DNA from: Rhodocollybia butyracea
Taxonomy: Eukaryota; Basidiomycota; Agaricomycetes; Agaricales; Omphalotaceae
Assembly: GCA_015501585.1 (NCBI GenBank)
Contig: JADNRY010000138.1
Span: 62,001 to 126,000 of the forward strand
Length of the DNA stretch: 64,000 nucleotides
Direction of reading: 5' to 3'
Numbering within the stretch: the first letter of the stretch is position 1; each line of letters begins with the position of its first letter. Below, one piece after another: positions 1 through 11,801 of this stretch. Below the pieces are notes generated by a model that saw only the letters and a program-made list of their open reading frames with translations, made no database searches and had not been told where the DNA came from. The translations under genes were made by a program, and so were the position numbers.

Positions 1-3000
1 CCTCCAATTCCTCCCTGCCAATCTGATCCTCAGTCGCAAGACTAGGCCCTTGCTCTTGAAACTCTACAGTATCCCGCAACGTTGACTTAATTACTTGTAT
101 CGCTTCCGTGATATCACCTTGAAGTCGGTTCTGAAGCTTTGTAAGAACAAGCCCCCCAGCTGAGAAGCATCGCTCACTTGAAACAGAGCTAGCCATAATA
201 CCAAGATAATCCAAAGCAATTGCAGTCCAGATGGACCAAGACGTTGCGAGTTAATCTATATTTAACTATCATTTGAGCATAACAAAAGAAAAAGTGTGAT
301 GACAACACTTACCGCCCACCAAGTAATGATTGACATGTCAGCTGGTAACGCTTCAGGACCACAGCCCATGAACTTGTTATAGTCCGCATGCCATGCTTCA
401 ATGTTTGAAGGAGGGGTTAAAGTTGATGTTTCACCCCGACAATGCTTATCAGTGAAGAGCCGCTTGGTCTTTGTACTCATCTTCACTGCCAACACTTCGG
501 GTGGCTGACTGGTACTGCCGTGAATCTTAACATAGTGTTTCTTGAACTCAAGTTTGCAAACAGTTAGCTCGACAAAACACAAGCATTTTAGCAGATATGA
601 CTCACCACATCTTCGACAAACATGTTCACTTCAGCAATCATATTATTATCCCAGTTTTCCTCAAAGTGTTTACGCTTTGCTGTAGGGTTGAGAACTACAC
701 AAGAAATATATGAATCAACAGTGACAAATATAGAACTAAAAAGAACAACAAACCTGTCGATATCACATACGCCTCGGAATCACTGGTCTTATTATAGTAC
801 TTTTCAATGACATTGATTGCGGCGGTGAGCGCAGGTTCATAGGCGGAATACGCATCATCATCCCGGCGGTCAAACCAAGCTGTATACAAGGCTTCCAAGG
901 CTGGAATTGCGAGGTAGAGGGATGGATAGCGATCTGAAGAAAATGATTGTTGCGCATCATCGGCGAACTATAAGACTATAAACATTGGTAGCTGGGATAG
1001 AGGAAATACACACCTCCAGGAGACTCGCAAACTCCGACAAATTCTCCCAGCATTCGTTATCCATTCGAAGTCTCTCAAGCTTAGCTTTCTTGGCTGCTGC
1101 TGGCTCGGTAGCAATCAACTTTGAAACAAACATTTCGACGGCCTAAAATCATGGTGAGCTACTGTTAGAATTGAGAAATATAATCACCTTGTGAAGCTGG
1201 GTGGCACGGTAAATCATATTAAAGGTTGATGACCACCGAACCTTCATATCGAGAATCATCATTAAGGGTGTCTTGGTGGCGTCTAGCGCTTGTTGAATTC
1301 GTAAGAATAACTCCTTCCACTGGCTTGATGATTTGACCTACGATAAAAATGTTATTGTATCAGAGAAAAAAATAGGGGTTAGCAACGTACCTTCACCGCA
1401 ATTGCCCAAATTTTTCCCACCACATCTTTAGAGTCAAGCTCAATGGTGTCATCAGTATCATGGACAGAGTAGTGTGCGGCCTTGCTCTGTGTCTTGATCA
1501 TTGACTGAGCCCCAAGATTAATCGTGTGCGCCAGGCAGCTAGGTGTGAAACATCATTTGGAGCAACAAACACTGACGGTGATAATCACTTACCGGACCAT
1601 AGTTTTTAATGCATCCCAAGGATTGCCGGTTTTCTCCTCGATTCGAACAGCCAGCTCCTCAAGCATAGTGAGGTTAGGAGCAGCGTTATCGCAAGTAACA
1701 AACCCGAGCTTGGACGAGATGAGCATTAAAGGAGAAATTTGGCAGTGGCAGTGTCAAATTACCTTCTCTTCGATCCCAGCCCTCACAATTACCTTAAATA
1801 AAGCTTTGCCCCATATGCTCACCGGAGTGACCACCATTTAAGCGGACGAATCCAATTACAGCAGCTCTCAACTTCCAAGAAGCAGTCCCGTCAACATCAA
1901 TCCAGTGAGCTGTAATGGCTAGATATGAATCGGTGTTGCTGGCTTGCCATGCGTCGCAAGTGAGATGAACTTTTCCTGGAGTTTTTTACTACACTGTGAA
2001 TATATTGAATTCAATTATTTTATAACATTGAACTCACAGCAAATAGCTTTTTCAGCTGTCCCATCCTTTTGAAGAACATTCGCATTATTCCAGCACGGGT
2101 CACTTTATGATCTGGAAGTGTGATGACCTCTTTAGCTGAAGACACAACATCAATCATATTCCGAAAACTTGGACGTTCAATGACACTCAAGGCCTTTGAA
2201 ATGGTGAGTATAATAAGCTATGTTCTGTAGATGAAAACTTCGAACACGGACCTGGTTTGTATCAACAATAAAGGTCCAAATAGCCTCATTCATACGGTGC
2301 TGAGAGTATGGGGTTCGCTTTTCTAGAGGAATGACTGCGGCATCAAGAGTACTTTGGCTTTTTCCAGCTTCTGCTGCTTCTTGTTGAGACTTTCGGTCTG
2401 CCAGGAGCTTTGATATGAAGTTATTCTTCTTACACCACTCATAGTATGCATTCTAGTGTCAGATTCATGTGAGAACTCTACCCAGATAGTCAGAATATGA
2501 TTACTAATGCACCTTATGCTGCAGATCCCTCTGAATATGCTTGCGTATCGTTGTACTATGGTCGGTGAGTGTTGGGTCTGATGTTGGAGAGAATCGCCTA
2601 CAATAAATTTAAGCATGGGTTATGATCATAAGCTATGTGGAGTAATGTTTTAGCTCACTTGCAAAGAATACAATCCACTAGCTTAACACTTCCACCGTTC
2701 TTCTTGCCCCTTTCCGACAATTATCGATGAAAGCAGAAACATCGTGTGTACTCTCTGTGTTACTTTCAGGTATCTCCTGGCTAATATTGGTAACCTGGAC
2801 ATTGAGTAGCATTCCATCTTCATCTCACTCATTCATGTCAAGTTCAATGATTTCTGGTGGTTAATTTCAAGAAAAATTGATACAATGCACAAGTTAATTA
2901 CATACCTTTTTCGTGGAGATCCTCATGCTCTTGCAATGATTCAGAGTCAGACCCGCCATTCTTGGCTCGCTTTTTTGTAGGTTGCGTCGAGGCTTTTTCA

Positions 3001-3149
3001 GGCCCAGGTTTTTGTTTCGTTGTATTCACTGATGAATTAGGTTCACCCTCATCGGCTAGTGCTGCTCGTTGTGTTGCTGTACAGCGACGCAAGGAGTCAT
3101 TGATAATGAGTTTTGGATCTGGTTTGTCTCGTTCCCGGGGGTTGGCCAT
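1..3149 (-). CDS. hAT-family transposase with BED finger, partial (C-terminus beyond left edge)
   Basis: This is a cut-and-paste DNA transposase read right to left in about ten exons with short introns. The ATG is at 3149 and the first exon is basic and low-complexity. A BED-type zinc finger follows: Cys pair in DCILC near 2660-2675, His residues in HIQRDLQH near 2515-2545. The RNase H-like core shows TCDAW (Asp codon 1953-1955) and CDNAAPN (Asp codon 1688-1690), then CLAHTINL near 1517-1540. The C-terminal hAT dimerisation region is clear at 1-240, with SSERCFSAGG followed by LTKLQNRLQGD. I saw no stop in the exons I traced, so the gene may be intact. The element's left end lies outside the window. 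Splice sites were read by eye, so exon limits are approximate. The family call is firm; activity is unknown. Confidence 0.88.
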
Positions 3150-3900
3150 GGTGACTCGAGTAGAGGTAGATCCGAAACTTGAAACTCCAATTTTGATTCT
3201 GGCCTGCCTGAAAAAAATTTACGCTGAACTTCGTTCCTACTGCCATGTACTCTGTTACTACCAAAGGCTGGGCAAGTCCTTCTGGACAAGACTGTGGTAC
3301 TTATATCCAGGATGCAGAAACTGAGATTACACACAAAGTAAGCCATATGCACCTCAGTCTTTGCTCAACTGAAAACTGTGACCTGTAGGCGATTACCAGT
3401 GACTCCAACAGCACTGGCGTTATACTTAATAGCTTGGGAGCTGTTATGCACTGCACCGCACATGCTCAAAATACTCTCATTCAGTGCAATGTAGATATGC
3501 AGGAGAGGGAACATCATATTCCAAAGTACACTCAAAAGTAAGCTTTCTATTAATGACTAACATCCAATCTGCTGATAAGCTGTAGATATCACCGCAAAAT
3601 CCAGTTGGCTAGAGCTCAGTTTGGTTACTTTATTTGTCGCCCCTTTGCTTTTTTGTGCTGCTCGAGTGTAGAGTCTGTAGACACTGATTCAGTACCTTCG
3701 TTACACAGTGTTTCTACAGCGTCTTGATAGTTTTAGTTACTGCTTACATCAGTGTGTACTGCTAATACTGTCTACCAATTTTGAATTCAGTAAAGGAAAC
3801 GGCTGGTTCCTACCAGCGAGCTTAGTGAATTGTTCATTACATCATTCGATTTCTTGAAAATTGAATGATGTCACTGGGTTTGTATCAGCGCTAACTTGGC
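3150..3900. other. upstream region of the hAT gene, no gene recognised
   Basis: Short open frames overlap both strands here, but none shows a domain or a convincing splice pattern. The stretch probably holds the promoter and 5' subterminal DNA of the hAT element. Confidence 0.4.
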
Positions 3901-3924
3901 GCTAATTCACCTCTGGCCCAAGGT

Positions 3925-4040
3925 CAAGACCCAGGGCCAGGGGCGAGCAAAATCCTGACCCCGGCCCTTGACCCTCTTTGACCCTCTAGAATGGTCGGGT
4001 CGGGTCGGGTCGGGTCAAGGGTCACTGACCCGGCCCTCCC
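3925..4040. repeat. GGGTC-rich tract, candidate hAT subterminal repeat
   Basis: Four to five head-to-tail copies of GGGTC lie at about 3982-4015. They are flanked by further GGCCC/GACCC words in both orientations (ACCCCGGCCC, TGACCCGGCCC). Clusters of GGGTCGGGTC are common just inside hAT termini. The tract sits upstream of the hAT transposase start, so it may mark that element's 5' end. The other end is outside the window, so the boundary is not proven. Confidence 0.5.
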
Positions 4041-4354
4041 CAACACTATCTACCACTGTCGCTGAGAACTCTCTTTTATTTCAATAGTTTCAATATTACC
4101 AAAGAAGTCAATGGTATGAGGAAAGAGCAGAATAGACTAGCTTACTGCAAAGCGTTAGTGAGAAACTGGTGTCGACAGGCTGAGCGGGAGCATGGTGAGA
4201 GAGCAAAAGTAAAAGTGTTGCCTGGGAAATGCCACGTAAACACTGTGCGCTGACAATCAGAAGTCCATCATCACATGAGTGTGAGTCTTGACAGTTGATG
4301 CTCACTGCCCAGTGGCAAGTATCAACATGCCTGCCCAGACCAACACTGTACAAA

Positions 4355-4545
4355 CATCATACAGACTTTTGTATAAACTTTGCCCAAACTTTGCCCAAGT
4401 ATCATATAAGTGTACAATGTTTGTAACTATCTTATAATTATTGTTTTCGTACAAATACAAACTTTGCACAAAACTTTTGTACAAACTTTGCACAAGTATT
4501 GTAGAAGTGTACAATGTTTCTAACATCTTATAACTATCGTAAAAA
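4355..4545. repeat. imperfect tandem duplication, AT-rich
   Basis: Two copies of a unit of roughly 100 bp. Each contains ACTTTGC, CAAGTAT, AAGTGTACAATGTTT and a TCTTATAA block, starting near 4360 and again near 4465. No coding potential is seen. Confidence 0.6.
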
Positions 4546-4556
4546 GCAGACTACAA

Positions 4557-4670
4557 TTAGGCGCCTTGGCCATCACCCGGATTAGGAAGTTCTTTCCTAG
4601 TTACAGAGTAAGTACTTTGCGCATAACTAGGAAAGAACTTCCTAATCTGGGTGATGGCCAAGGCGCTTAA
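4557..4670. repeat. foldback inverted repeat, 48-bp arms
   Basis: The left arm 4557-4604 and right arm 4623-4670 are reverse complements over 48 bp with three mismatches. They are separated by an 18-bp spacer, and the arms begin and end with GGCGCC/GGCGCT. This is a MITE-like or foldback structure. I found no target duplication next to it. Confidence 0.85.
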
Positions 4671-4797
4671 ATGGCACTTGTGTCGACACCATTCACAAGT
4701 ATTAGTACAAAGACCTAGTAAAATTGTAAGTAAATTACAATGAACAATGTTTGTAGTATAGTATTAGTACTTAGTAGTAGCAAAACTTGTTTTGATT

Positions 4798-4850
4798 GTA
4801 GACAGCTAACGGCGCAAGGCGCTTAAATTAGCGCCCAAACGCCGCACCAC
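4798..4850. repeat. degenerate copy of the TAGACAGCT...GGCG palindrome
   Basis: The sequence starts TGTAGACAGCTAACGGCG and continues through GGCGCTTAAATTAGCGCCC to CGCCG. It matches the left half and centre of the near-perfect palindrome at 10762-10825, but its right arm is cut short. Confidence 0.6.
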
Positions 4851-4859
4851 GAGATACAG

Positions 4860-6823
4860 TATTCTTCACATCTCCTTCAATTTACCTTGGGTTTAGGATT
4901 ACTCCTGCCACCTTGAGTGACTGTTTCTCCTTTATTTCATTCCACAGTTAGGAACTTTTTACTACTTTAAGCACTGTGCTCTCCTCTCAGGTGTGCACAC
5001 CACAAAAGCATCTTATTATTACAAGTTCCCAGTGATAGGGCTAACTATGGGTATGTGGGCCGAAGGCAAAACAACACCAACACAAACACACAATCAGACT
5101 TTTGAGTTCTGGGGTAATTCAAGATTGATCAATGGACTCTATTGCACAAAATGCTCTATAGTCTCTGGGGTTCTCTTTGTACTTTAACTATTCCTTTCAA
5201 AACAAGACTCTGGACTTCAAAACTTTCAAACAAGACAAGACTGGGACTTTAACTTTCAATCAATCAACAACAACAACAACAAGTGCAAGGTCTCTTTCTT
5301 TGTCTGTTCAAATGCAATCCAAGTTCATTCAAGTTCTGTCAGAAGCAAAAGCACTCTGAATAATTCTGTTCTTTCTTCTGCCAGAAGCACCCTATTACTA
5401 CAAGCTTGACAGCAAGCTTGTTAACCTGGGGGGGGAGGGATGCCTGCTCTTTCTGGAGGTCTCCCCTTGATTATATACCCAAGGAAGCCAAGAGTATTGG
5501 TAAGGGGAGCATGTGCTCTGCATACGAGGCTGTATGGCATCATATGGTCAATTCTATTGTGAAATTTTACATCAGACCCGGAAACGGTGAACACAGACCG
5601 CCCCATGAGGCCGTTTCACTCTATTCAGTTCCATTTCGGATCATAGATGTTCAATCTCAAGTTCTTGGTATGTTCTTTTTCATTTATTCTTGATTGTCAG
5701 TACTTACAGTGACTTATGACTGTAAGTAAGTGTGAACCAGTAGTTCACAGGTTCTATAAGTGAGGGAGGACTTGAAGAACGATGTATCTCAGCTATTCTC
5801 GCTTCGATAATTGTCATCTAAGCCCTGCAACATCAAGTTTCATTCTAATCTTTGAAATACTGCTCCAAGGGGACAGATCTCAGTTCTATGCTGGAGCATC
5901 GGAAAACCACCCGGTATCGGGACGTTGTACCGTATTTCCAACTTGTATAAACTCGTTTCAAGGGTTCATAAATTTTCTAAGGTCTCTGATTGTTGGGCAT
6001 TGAAGTATGAGCATATCTATAGAAATATAGGTATGTCTCCTCCTAGTACCTACTCAAATCTCGTCTCTATGGTCGGGGGACTCCTGTATCATCATGCTAT
6101 GCAATTATTTGAAAATGAGGCATTTATCCCAACAACTGATGTAACCATGTTCTGGGACCGGAGAAGTACCCTGGATACCGGTATTTCGATGCCGTCGGAT
6201 GCCTATGCACTGCTTTCGTTCGTTCTAGTGCTTCAGGGTCTCTGGTACATTTTATTTCTTGCCCCAGATTGCCCTTTTGCATGTTCTAAGTTTTATACCC
6301 TTAGTAAGGTATTATCATTCTGAGTAAGCATTTCCTATGGAAGGGAAAGCTTGTAATCGAGTGCTAACTAGTGAAACGATGTAAGAATCGTCCAAACGGT
6401 CCGCAACATCGAAGGTTTCATAGAAAACGGCCTCCTGGTGAGGTAGTTTCAAGTAAATCAATTATATCAAATTCAGAGTATGAGCCGAAATGGCTGATGG
6501 TTTGAGATCAATGTTAGGCCGTCGTGCGCGTGAAGCGGTTGGCAATACAGGCATTGTACGAGCGTGTCCAATTTGGGTTTCAGTGAACACAGCACTGGGA
6601 GAAGGTCTCCAAGTGATATGAACACTACGTATCATGCAAGGACTATCCAGTAGTGGGCTTTAAGTCTAGTTTTAGACTCAAAAAGTCTTGGGGCATATCA
6701 CCAGTCTATAGTAGTAGAGTATAAACACAGTAGATTTCTGCGTGTTTGTTTGAAGTAGTATAGTATACAAATAGTAAAAATTGGTTCCTTACACTGAATA
6801 CTCTACTGGCTTGAGATAAGCTT
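4860..6823. other. unassigned region with two modest open frames
   Basis: Open frames at 5406-5693 (plus, 95 codons) and 5925-6323 (plus, 132 codons) are the longest here. Neither matches a family I recognise. The second contains a hydrophobic stretch, LLSFVLVLQGLWYILFL. They could be exons of a decayed gene. No promoter, RNA gene or transposon end was identified. Confidence 0.25.
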
Positions 6824-7443
6824 GAGTTTGCTAGAGATGTCCACGAGTCCAAGTCTTGACAGGTACTCACAGGTAAGATCCGTGGGAAAACTTGTTGTAT
6901 ATTGCCGATGTGGCAACTCCGGAGATTAGTTAGCCAGATCAGTATGTTCATATGTCCATGTACTTACTCATCGTATTAGCAATACTATACAGTATGTACA
7001 GTATATAAGCTTGCATGTAGTACCGTAGTACTCATGCGTTTGCGAGGTATCTAATACCTTGTTCAACTGCACTAACTACTTGTGTTGGATCCCAGGACTG
7101 ACCGCCTGATTGGACACTCATCGGATTCCCTAACAGAAATCCCACAAAACTCGCAAGTATCTGACTCGCAGATCCCAAGACCCGTTTCCCACGGGTCACA
7201 AGTCAGGCTTTGGGAAATTTCGGTTGACTTGCCTGACTCATATATTTATTTATTGGTGATCAAAACTTACAGTAATTAACAGTATCACAAGCTTAGGACC
7301 CGTGACTACGTCACGGAAAAGCACGCAGTGTTGATACAACAACATTATATTGAAATAGAGATATTTAATCTATTACTCAGTCCAATAGAACCTCTGGATA
7401 GACAATATTCTGAGTTGAACAGTCATTATTACCTGTAAGAAAT

Positions 7444-10326
7444 TTAGAAACCATTCAGCACATTGGAATGGATAAACCTACCCTCAGGAAAAATTGCCTT
7501 GACTCCTTGCTTTGTTGTACTACGTGAAAGAGCCACATATAGTTGGCCATGTGTAAACACTGAGGACTGCAAATTGAGACCCACTTGCTTCACTGATTGT
7601 CCTTGAGCTTTATTGATAGACATTGCAAATGCAAGACGGACAGGAAATTGGCGCCTTTCAAGTTTGAAGGGCAAATCCAGATTAGAAGGGGTGAGTGTTA
7701 TGCGTGGAATAAATGCAGTTTCTCCTGCGTGATCACCACCCAAAATTCTGACTTGTAAAACTCGGCCTGTAAATTGGATCACAATAGCTCGAGTACCATT
7801 ACAAAGGCCAGCTGTAGGATCCAGATTTCTCAAAATCATGATAGGTGCTCCAATTTTCAATTTTAAATGTGCAATGGGCAGTCCTGAGCCATTAATACTA
7901 TTCAGAAATTCTACTGGATATTGAGATTCCCCATCAGGTGCTTCCTCAACCACTGCCTTGTCCGCAGAATCAAATGTTTTGATGTCTCCTTGCATAGTAG
8001 TCAAACATTTAAAATTGAGGCTATCAACTTGATCATTTTTAGGGCAAAGAATGGTACGCTCAAGAAACCATTTATCATGATTGGCCTGAGGTTGAATATG
8101 ATCCAATCCTGGATAAATTGCAGATATGAGGTCACCTACTGTTTGGCCACACTTCATACTTGGATCCAGCTTAATTTGACTATGGGGAGAATTTATCTTG
8201 CCATGGCCTACTTCAAGTAGCCATTTAGCATAATTTCTATCTTCTTCAGTGCCACTATCCAATCGTTTATTTTCTTTCAAATGCAGGATTTCTATATCAC
8301 GCCACAATCTGGACCGCTGAATACATTGACCAACAATTTGCTCTCGACCACCTTTTCGCACCACAGGCAGAATTTGTTGAAAGTCACCACCAAACACTAC
8401 AGTAACTCCACCAAAAGGTGCATTATTATCACGGATATCCTGCATTGTTAGATCAACAGCCTCTTGGCAAAAACGATCCTGCATTGGGACTTCATCCCAT
8501 ATAATCAGACTTGTTTGACGCAACAAATCTGCAAGAAGACCTTGCTTGGGCACATGGCAAGTTTTCCCATCATAAAGCTCAATTGGAATCTTGAATGTGG
8601 AGTGTGCAGTACGCCCCTTTTTTAGCAACAGTGCTGCCAACCCAGATGAAGCACAACATAGAACAATCATACTTTCTGCACGGAGAAAATGACATAGTGT
8701 ATTATAAGTAAATGTTTTTCCTGTTCCAGCAGGACCGTTGAAATGAAGTCGCACATGAGCACTATGTAAAGAGTTAGGATTTTCTCGCTCAAGTTGAGAA
8801 ATTCGCTCATATGCAGATTGATAGAGCTCAATCCACCGATTGTTACGTCTTAAGCAATCTGATATGGTTTGCATAACTGGTTGGTGTAGACCTGTACCAT
8901 TGCCATGCTGTGCATTGTTTGCCAGGCGCTGTTGCAGAGCAGTTTCTGGAGCCACAATATAAAGCTGAGCATATACAGGATTTTTCCCTACTTCAGGCAA
9001 TAAAGAGCCCATAGCATGCCATAGTTCTCCTTTAATCTTAAACTGTCTAGGACCAGTTGTAGGAAGCTCAGGATCATTATGTGGCTGAACATTTAGCCCA
9101 ATTGAAACAAAAGCAAATGCAGCATTGTAACTGCGGATATTCTCTAGAAAATGTTTTGAATCATGATCCCTCCCATCAAATAGCTTTTCAAGCTCCACAG
9201 GAGGTTTTGCTAACCTGGGCAGCTGCACATTTCCTGATTTACAGCATGTGCCAAACTTAGGGTTTCTCAAGGAAGATTTAATGAGTCTCTCAGCAGCCCA
9301 ATGCAAAGCATGACAAAATGGACATTCTACATCCATTTTTCCCAAGTTGAAATGATTATACACTTGATCATCTACCACTGGCTGAAGGGCAATTGGAATT
9401 TGGGAAATTTGTGCAGGCTCATGCTCATCATCAGTAGGAGGGTCATCATTACCTCCCTGATGAATTTGCTCATTCTGTATATGCTGCATCTGAATAAAAT
9501 GCTCCTGCATATTATTGAAATAATCCCAGTCAAAATTCTCATGCTCAGGCCCTTGATTATTTCCTGGTGGGAGACCATCATTATCATTTGGACCCTGATT
9601 TTGAAGCTCAGGCCCATGATTATTCTGTGGAGGTACATGTTCATTCTCATTTTGGAGCTGACCCTGCTCATTATGAATTTGGCCTTGGCCGTCCTGTCTG
9701 TGATACTCAAATGGGTCTTGGTTCTGATGGCCTTGAGGTACATGGCCATGGCCACGCCGGCCACGGCCTCGGCCTCGTGTAGCTCTTACTGGATGTGGAG
9801 GAACTGCCAAAGCATGAGCACGTAAATGAGCAGGTAGATTCAAATACTAAATTGAATCAAAAATTCAGAACAGAATATCAAACTTGTAGAATAAAGCACC
9901 AACCTGATTCTGAGCTGCTAAATCTTGAGGTGGAGGCATCATGGGTGGATTAGGTACTGGTCCCCCTCTTCCACGGTGACGCAACTGAAGGGGAACCAAA
10001 GGAGGTAGTCCCCGCACTGCAGCAGCAGTCTGTTGCGTTAAAGCTAAAGGTTGACCATTGTAATCAATGATCTGAAAAGGGTCTTGTTGTTGAGGATCTT
10101 GCAAGGGATCATGTCCAGGGCCAGCAGCATGGCCTTGAGGTAAATTCAGTTGAAATGGAATAGGAGGGCCAATGTGATGAGGTTGTGGAGTACGCCGGGT
10201 CTCAGGACTTCCCAGAATCCGGCCCTCTCGTTCCCTCTCTCGCTCAGCATTCCTATGCCTTTGAGGAGTGTTAGGTGGAGAGTCCCTTGAAAAGTTATAC
10301 ATCAGAAACAATGAATATAGAAACAT
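7444..10326 (-). CDS. Helitron-type PIF1-family DNA helicase lacking the Rep domain
   Basis: Two exons: 10326-9904 (141 codons) and 9846-7444, joined across a 57-nt intron in phase 0, give about 941 residues with no internal stop. The N-terminus is low-complexity (ERERE, PPQ, HNQGP runs). A Cys finger typical of Helitron proteins (CPFCHALHW, about residue 316) is followed by the region ending KHFLENIRSYN and YAQLYIV. A complete PIF1/SF1 helicase follows: Walker A GPAGTGKT about 512, Walker B IIWDE about 592, GGDFQQILP about 627, SINKAQGQS about 884, and YVALSR near the C-terminus. In canonical Helitron proteins a HUH Rep nuclease sits between the finger region and the helicase; here the two are joined directly. 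The gene lies inside the hAT-like element. It could be a deleted Helitron gene or a captured helicase. Confidence 0.9.
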
Positions 10327-10761
10327 TCTTCAATGCAAATACTATGTACATATAACACAGTCAATCAAAGTACTGTCCTTTTTTAAGAAAAAAAAACAAA
10401 TCAGTAAAGCAGGAAGCACAGAGGGCACAGAAAGCAATAACATACTGGGGACAGTAAGTTGCAAACAGAGGGAAAAGAACAAAGAAGTGAAAAACATGAG
10501 GTAGCCTCATGGATTCACACAGGATCAATAGTAGTATTAAGACCGCATAGCTATTTACAGTATCCACAACCGGTGAAGCGGCGATTTAAAAGTATCAATT
10601 AATTACACAGCCGCAGGCGGTCCACAGGAACCGCAAAGCGGCCGAAACGCGGCTAGAGTTGCTTAGTCACTATTACCAATCAAATTTAAGCGCCCCGACC
10701 GAATTTAAAGTATAGGATATTTATTGTAGTACTTAACAAGTACTGCCACACATGTTTGAGG

Positions 10762-10825
10762 TTGTAGACAGCTCACGGCGATTGGGCGCTAATTTTAGCG
10801 CCCATTCGCCGTGAGCTGTCTACAA
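10762..10825. repeat. near-perfect 64-bp palindrome
   Basis: Arms 10762-10792 and 10795-10825 are 31 bp each with one mismatch and a 2-nt centre. The ends read TTGTAGACAGCTCACGGCG. A TA dinucleotide lies symmetrically near each end, so a tiny TA-flanked MITE is possible. A related half-copy lies at 4798-4850. Confidence 0.85.
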
Positions 10826-11133
10826 TACAAAGCCTAACTGTCAGTACATTTTTACTTCATAACATAGTATGAAATTAGTGTAGCAAGATAGTACAGGTTT
10901 TTGATAGCATTATACACTGTACAAGCAATGTATGCAAGTAAATAATGGTAAATACTTGTGACTATAGCTCTAATTACTTGTTTAATAGACAGATCCACAA
11001 GTACTTGTGAGTCAGTGACCTGTTTCCCACGAGTCAGCCACGGGTCACAAGTCAAGCCTTATAGGCCACAAGTACTTGCGCCACGGGTCGCAAGTATACT
11101 TGACCCGGACTTATGGACATCTCTAGAGTTTGC

Positions 11134-11445
11134 CTAAGTCTGCCTAAGTTGTAGGTTTATACTTAAGTGATTCAAGCTGACCTGAGTAGCATCAGAATTC
11201 TCAAGACTTGAGTAGCCTGAGTCAAAGCTATCTACCCAAGTCAACTTGAGTTAACCTGGGGTTTGGATCAGAATCCTCAAGTTCACTCATCAACTTAAAT
11301 GACCTGATTGGCCTAAGTTGAAGCCATCTACCCAAGTCAGCTTGAGTTAACCTGGGGTTGGAATATTTACTCAAGTTGACTCAAGTCAACCTGGGGTTGG
11401 AATACATACTCAAGCCAGCTCAGGTTGACTTAAGTAAATAAGACC
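11134..11445. repeat. imperfect tandem repeats (CAAGT / ACCTGGGGTT units)
   Basis: Three to four diverged units contain CTACCCAAGTCA, TTGAGTTAACCTGGGGTT and GGAATA...ACTCAAG. They begin right after the right target duplication of the hAT-like element. The target word GAGTTTGC resembles the repeat itself, so the element probably inserted into this array. Confidence 0.65.
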
Positions 11446-11801
11446 TTTCCTGATGGAATTGATTGGCAAACACCAACCGCAACTTTTGTCTGGGACACTT
11501 GCAACTATCCTTCACACTTCAACAGAACACTGTTCAGCCTTTCTTGCACCTATGACCTTGCCGCTGACATTTCTCTTGCCTATGTCGAGAAAGCTATTGG
11601 TGTCTCCACTTTTCCGTCAAGTACCTCAATTCCTAGCCAACAGCTCCGTTGTCACTGCCACAAATCAAATCAAGTTCATCTATACTGCCTTCAACAGGCT
11701 GTCATGGATTTATGCATTAGCAAAGCCAAGGGGGTCCAAAGATTTTAGCGCCCGACGGTGGGTAGGTTAGTTAGTCCACTGACCAGTCTGCAAAAAAAAA
11801 A
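11446..11801. other. no gene recognised
   Basis: A 105-codon open frame (11453-11770, plus) has no recognisable domain. The stretch ends with TTTTAGCGCCCGACGG, which resembles the centre of the palindrome family at 10762. Confidence 0.3.

Larger units (their letters stand above)
6832..11125. mobile_element. hAT-like TIR element with 8-bp target duplication, carrying a PIF1 helicase gene
   Basis: The left end reads TAGAGATGTCCACGAGTCC and the right end, inverted, TAGAGATGTCCATAAGTCC. The first 12 bp are identical and 21 or so of the first 25 match. The element is flanked by an exact 8-bp direct repeat, GAGTTTGC, at 6824-6831 and 11126-11133. An 8-bp duplication and short TIRs are hallmarks of the hAT superfamily. 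Subterminal words such as GACCCGT, CACGGGTCACAAGTC and CAAGTACTTG occur near both ends (7178-7216, 10995-11100). No hAT transposase is present inside, so the element would be non-autonomous. Its only recognisable gene is the helicase at 7444-10326. A second nested palindrome lies at 10762-10825. Confidence 0.82.

Noticed and set aside
9301..9825. Plus-strand frames opposite the helicase N-terminus
   Set aside because: They overlap the low-complexity, Gln/Asn-rich coding region of the helicase on the other strand and have no domain.
10240..10326. Upstream start for the helicase beyond 10326
   Set aside because: No open frame or clear splice acceptor continues past 10326. ATG 10326 or the in-frame ATG at 10302 both remain possible, and the longer was kept.
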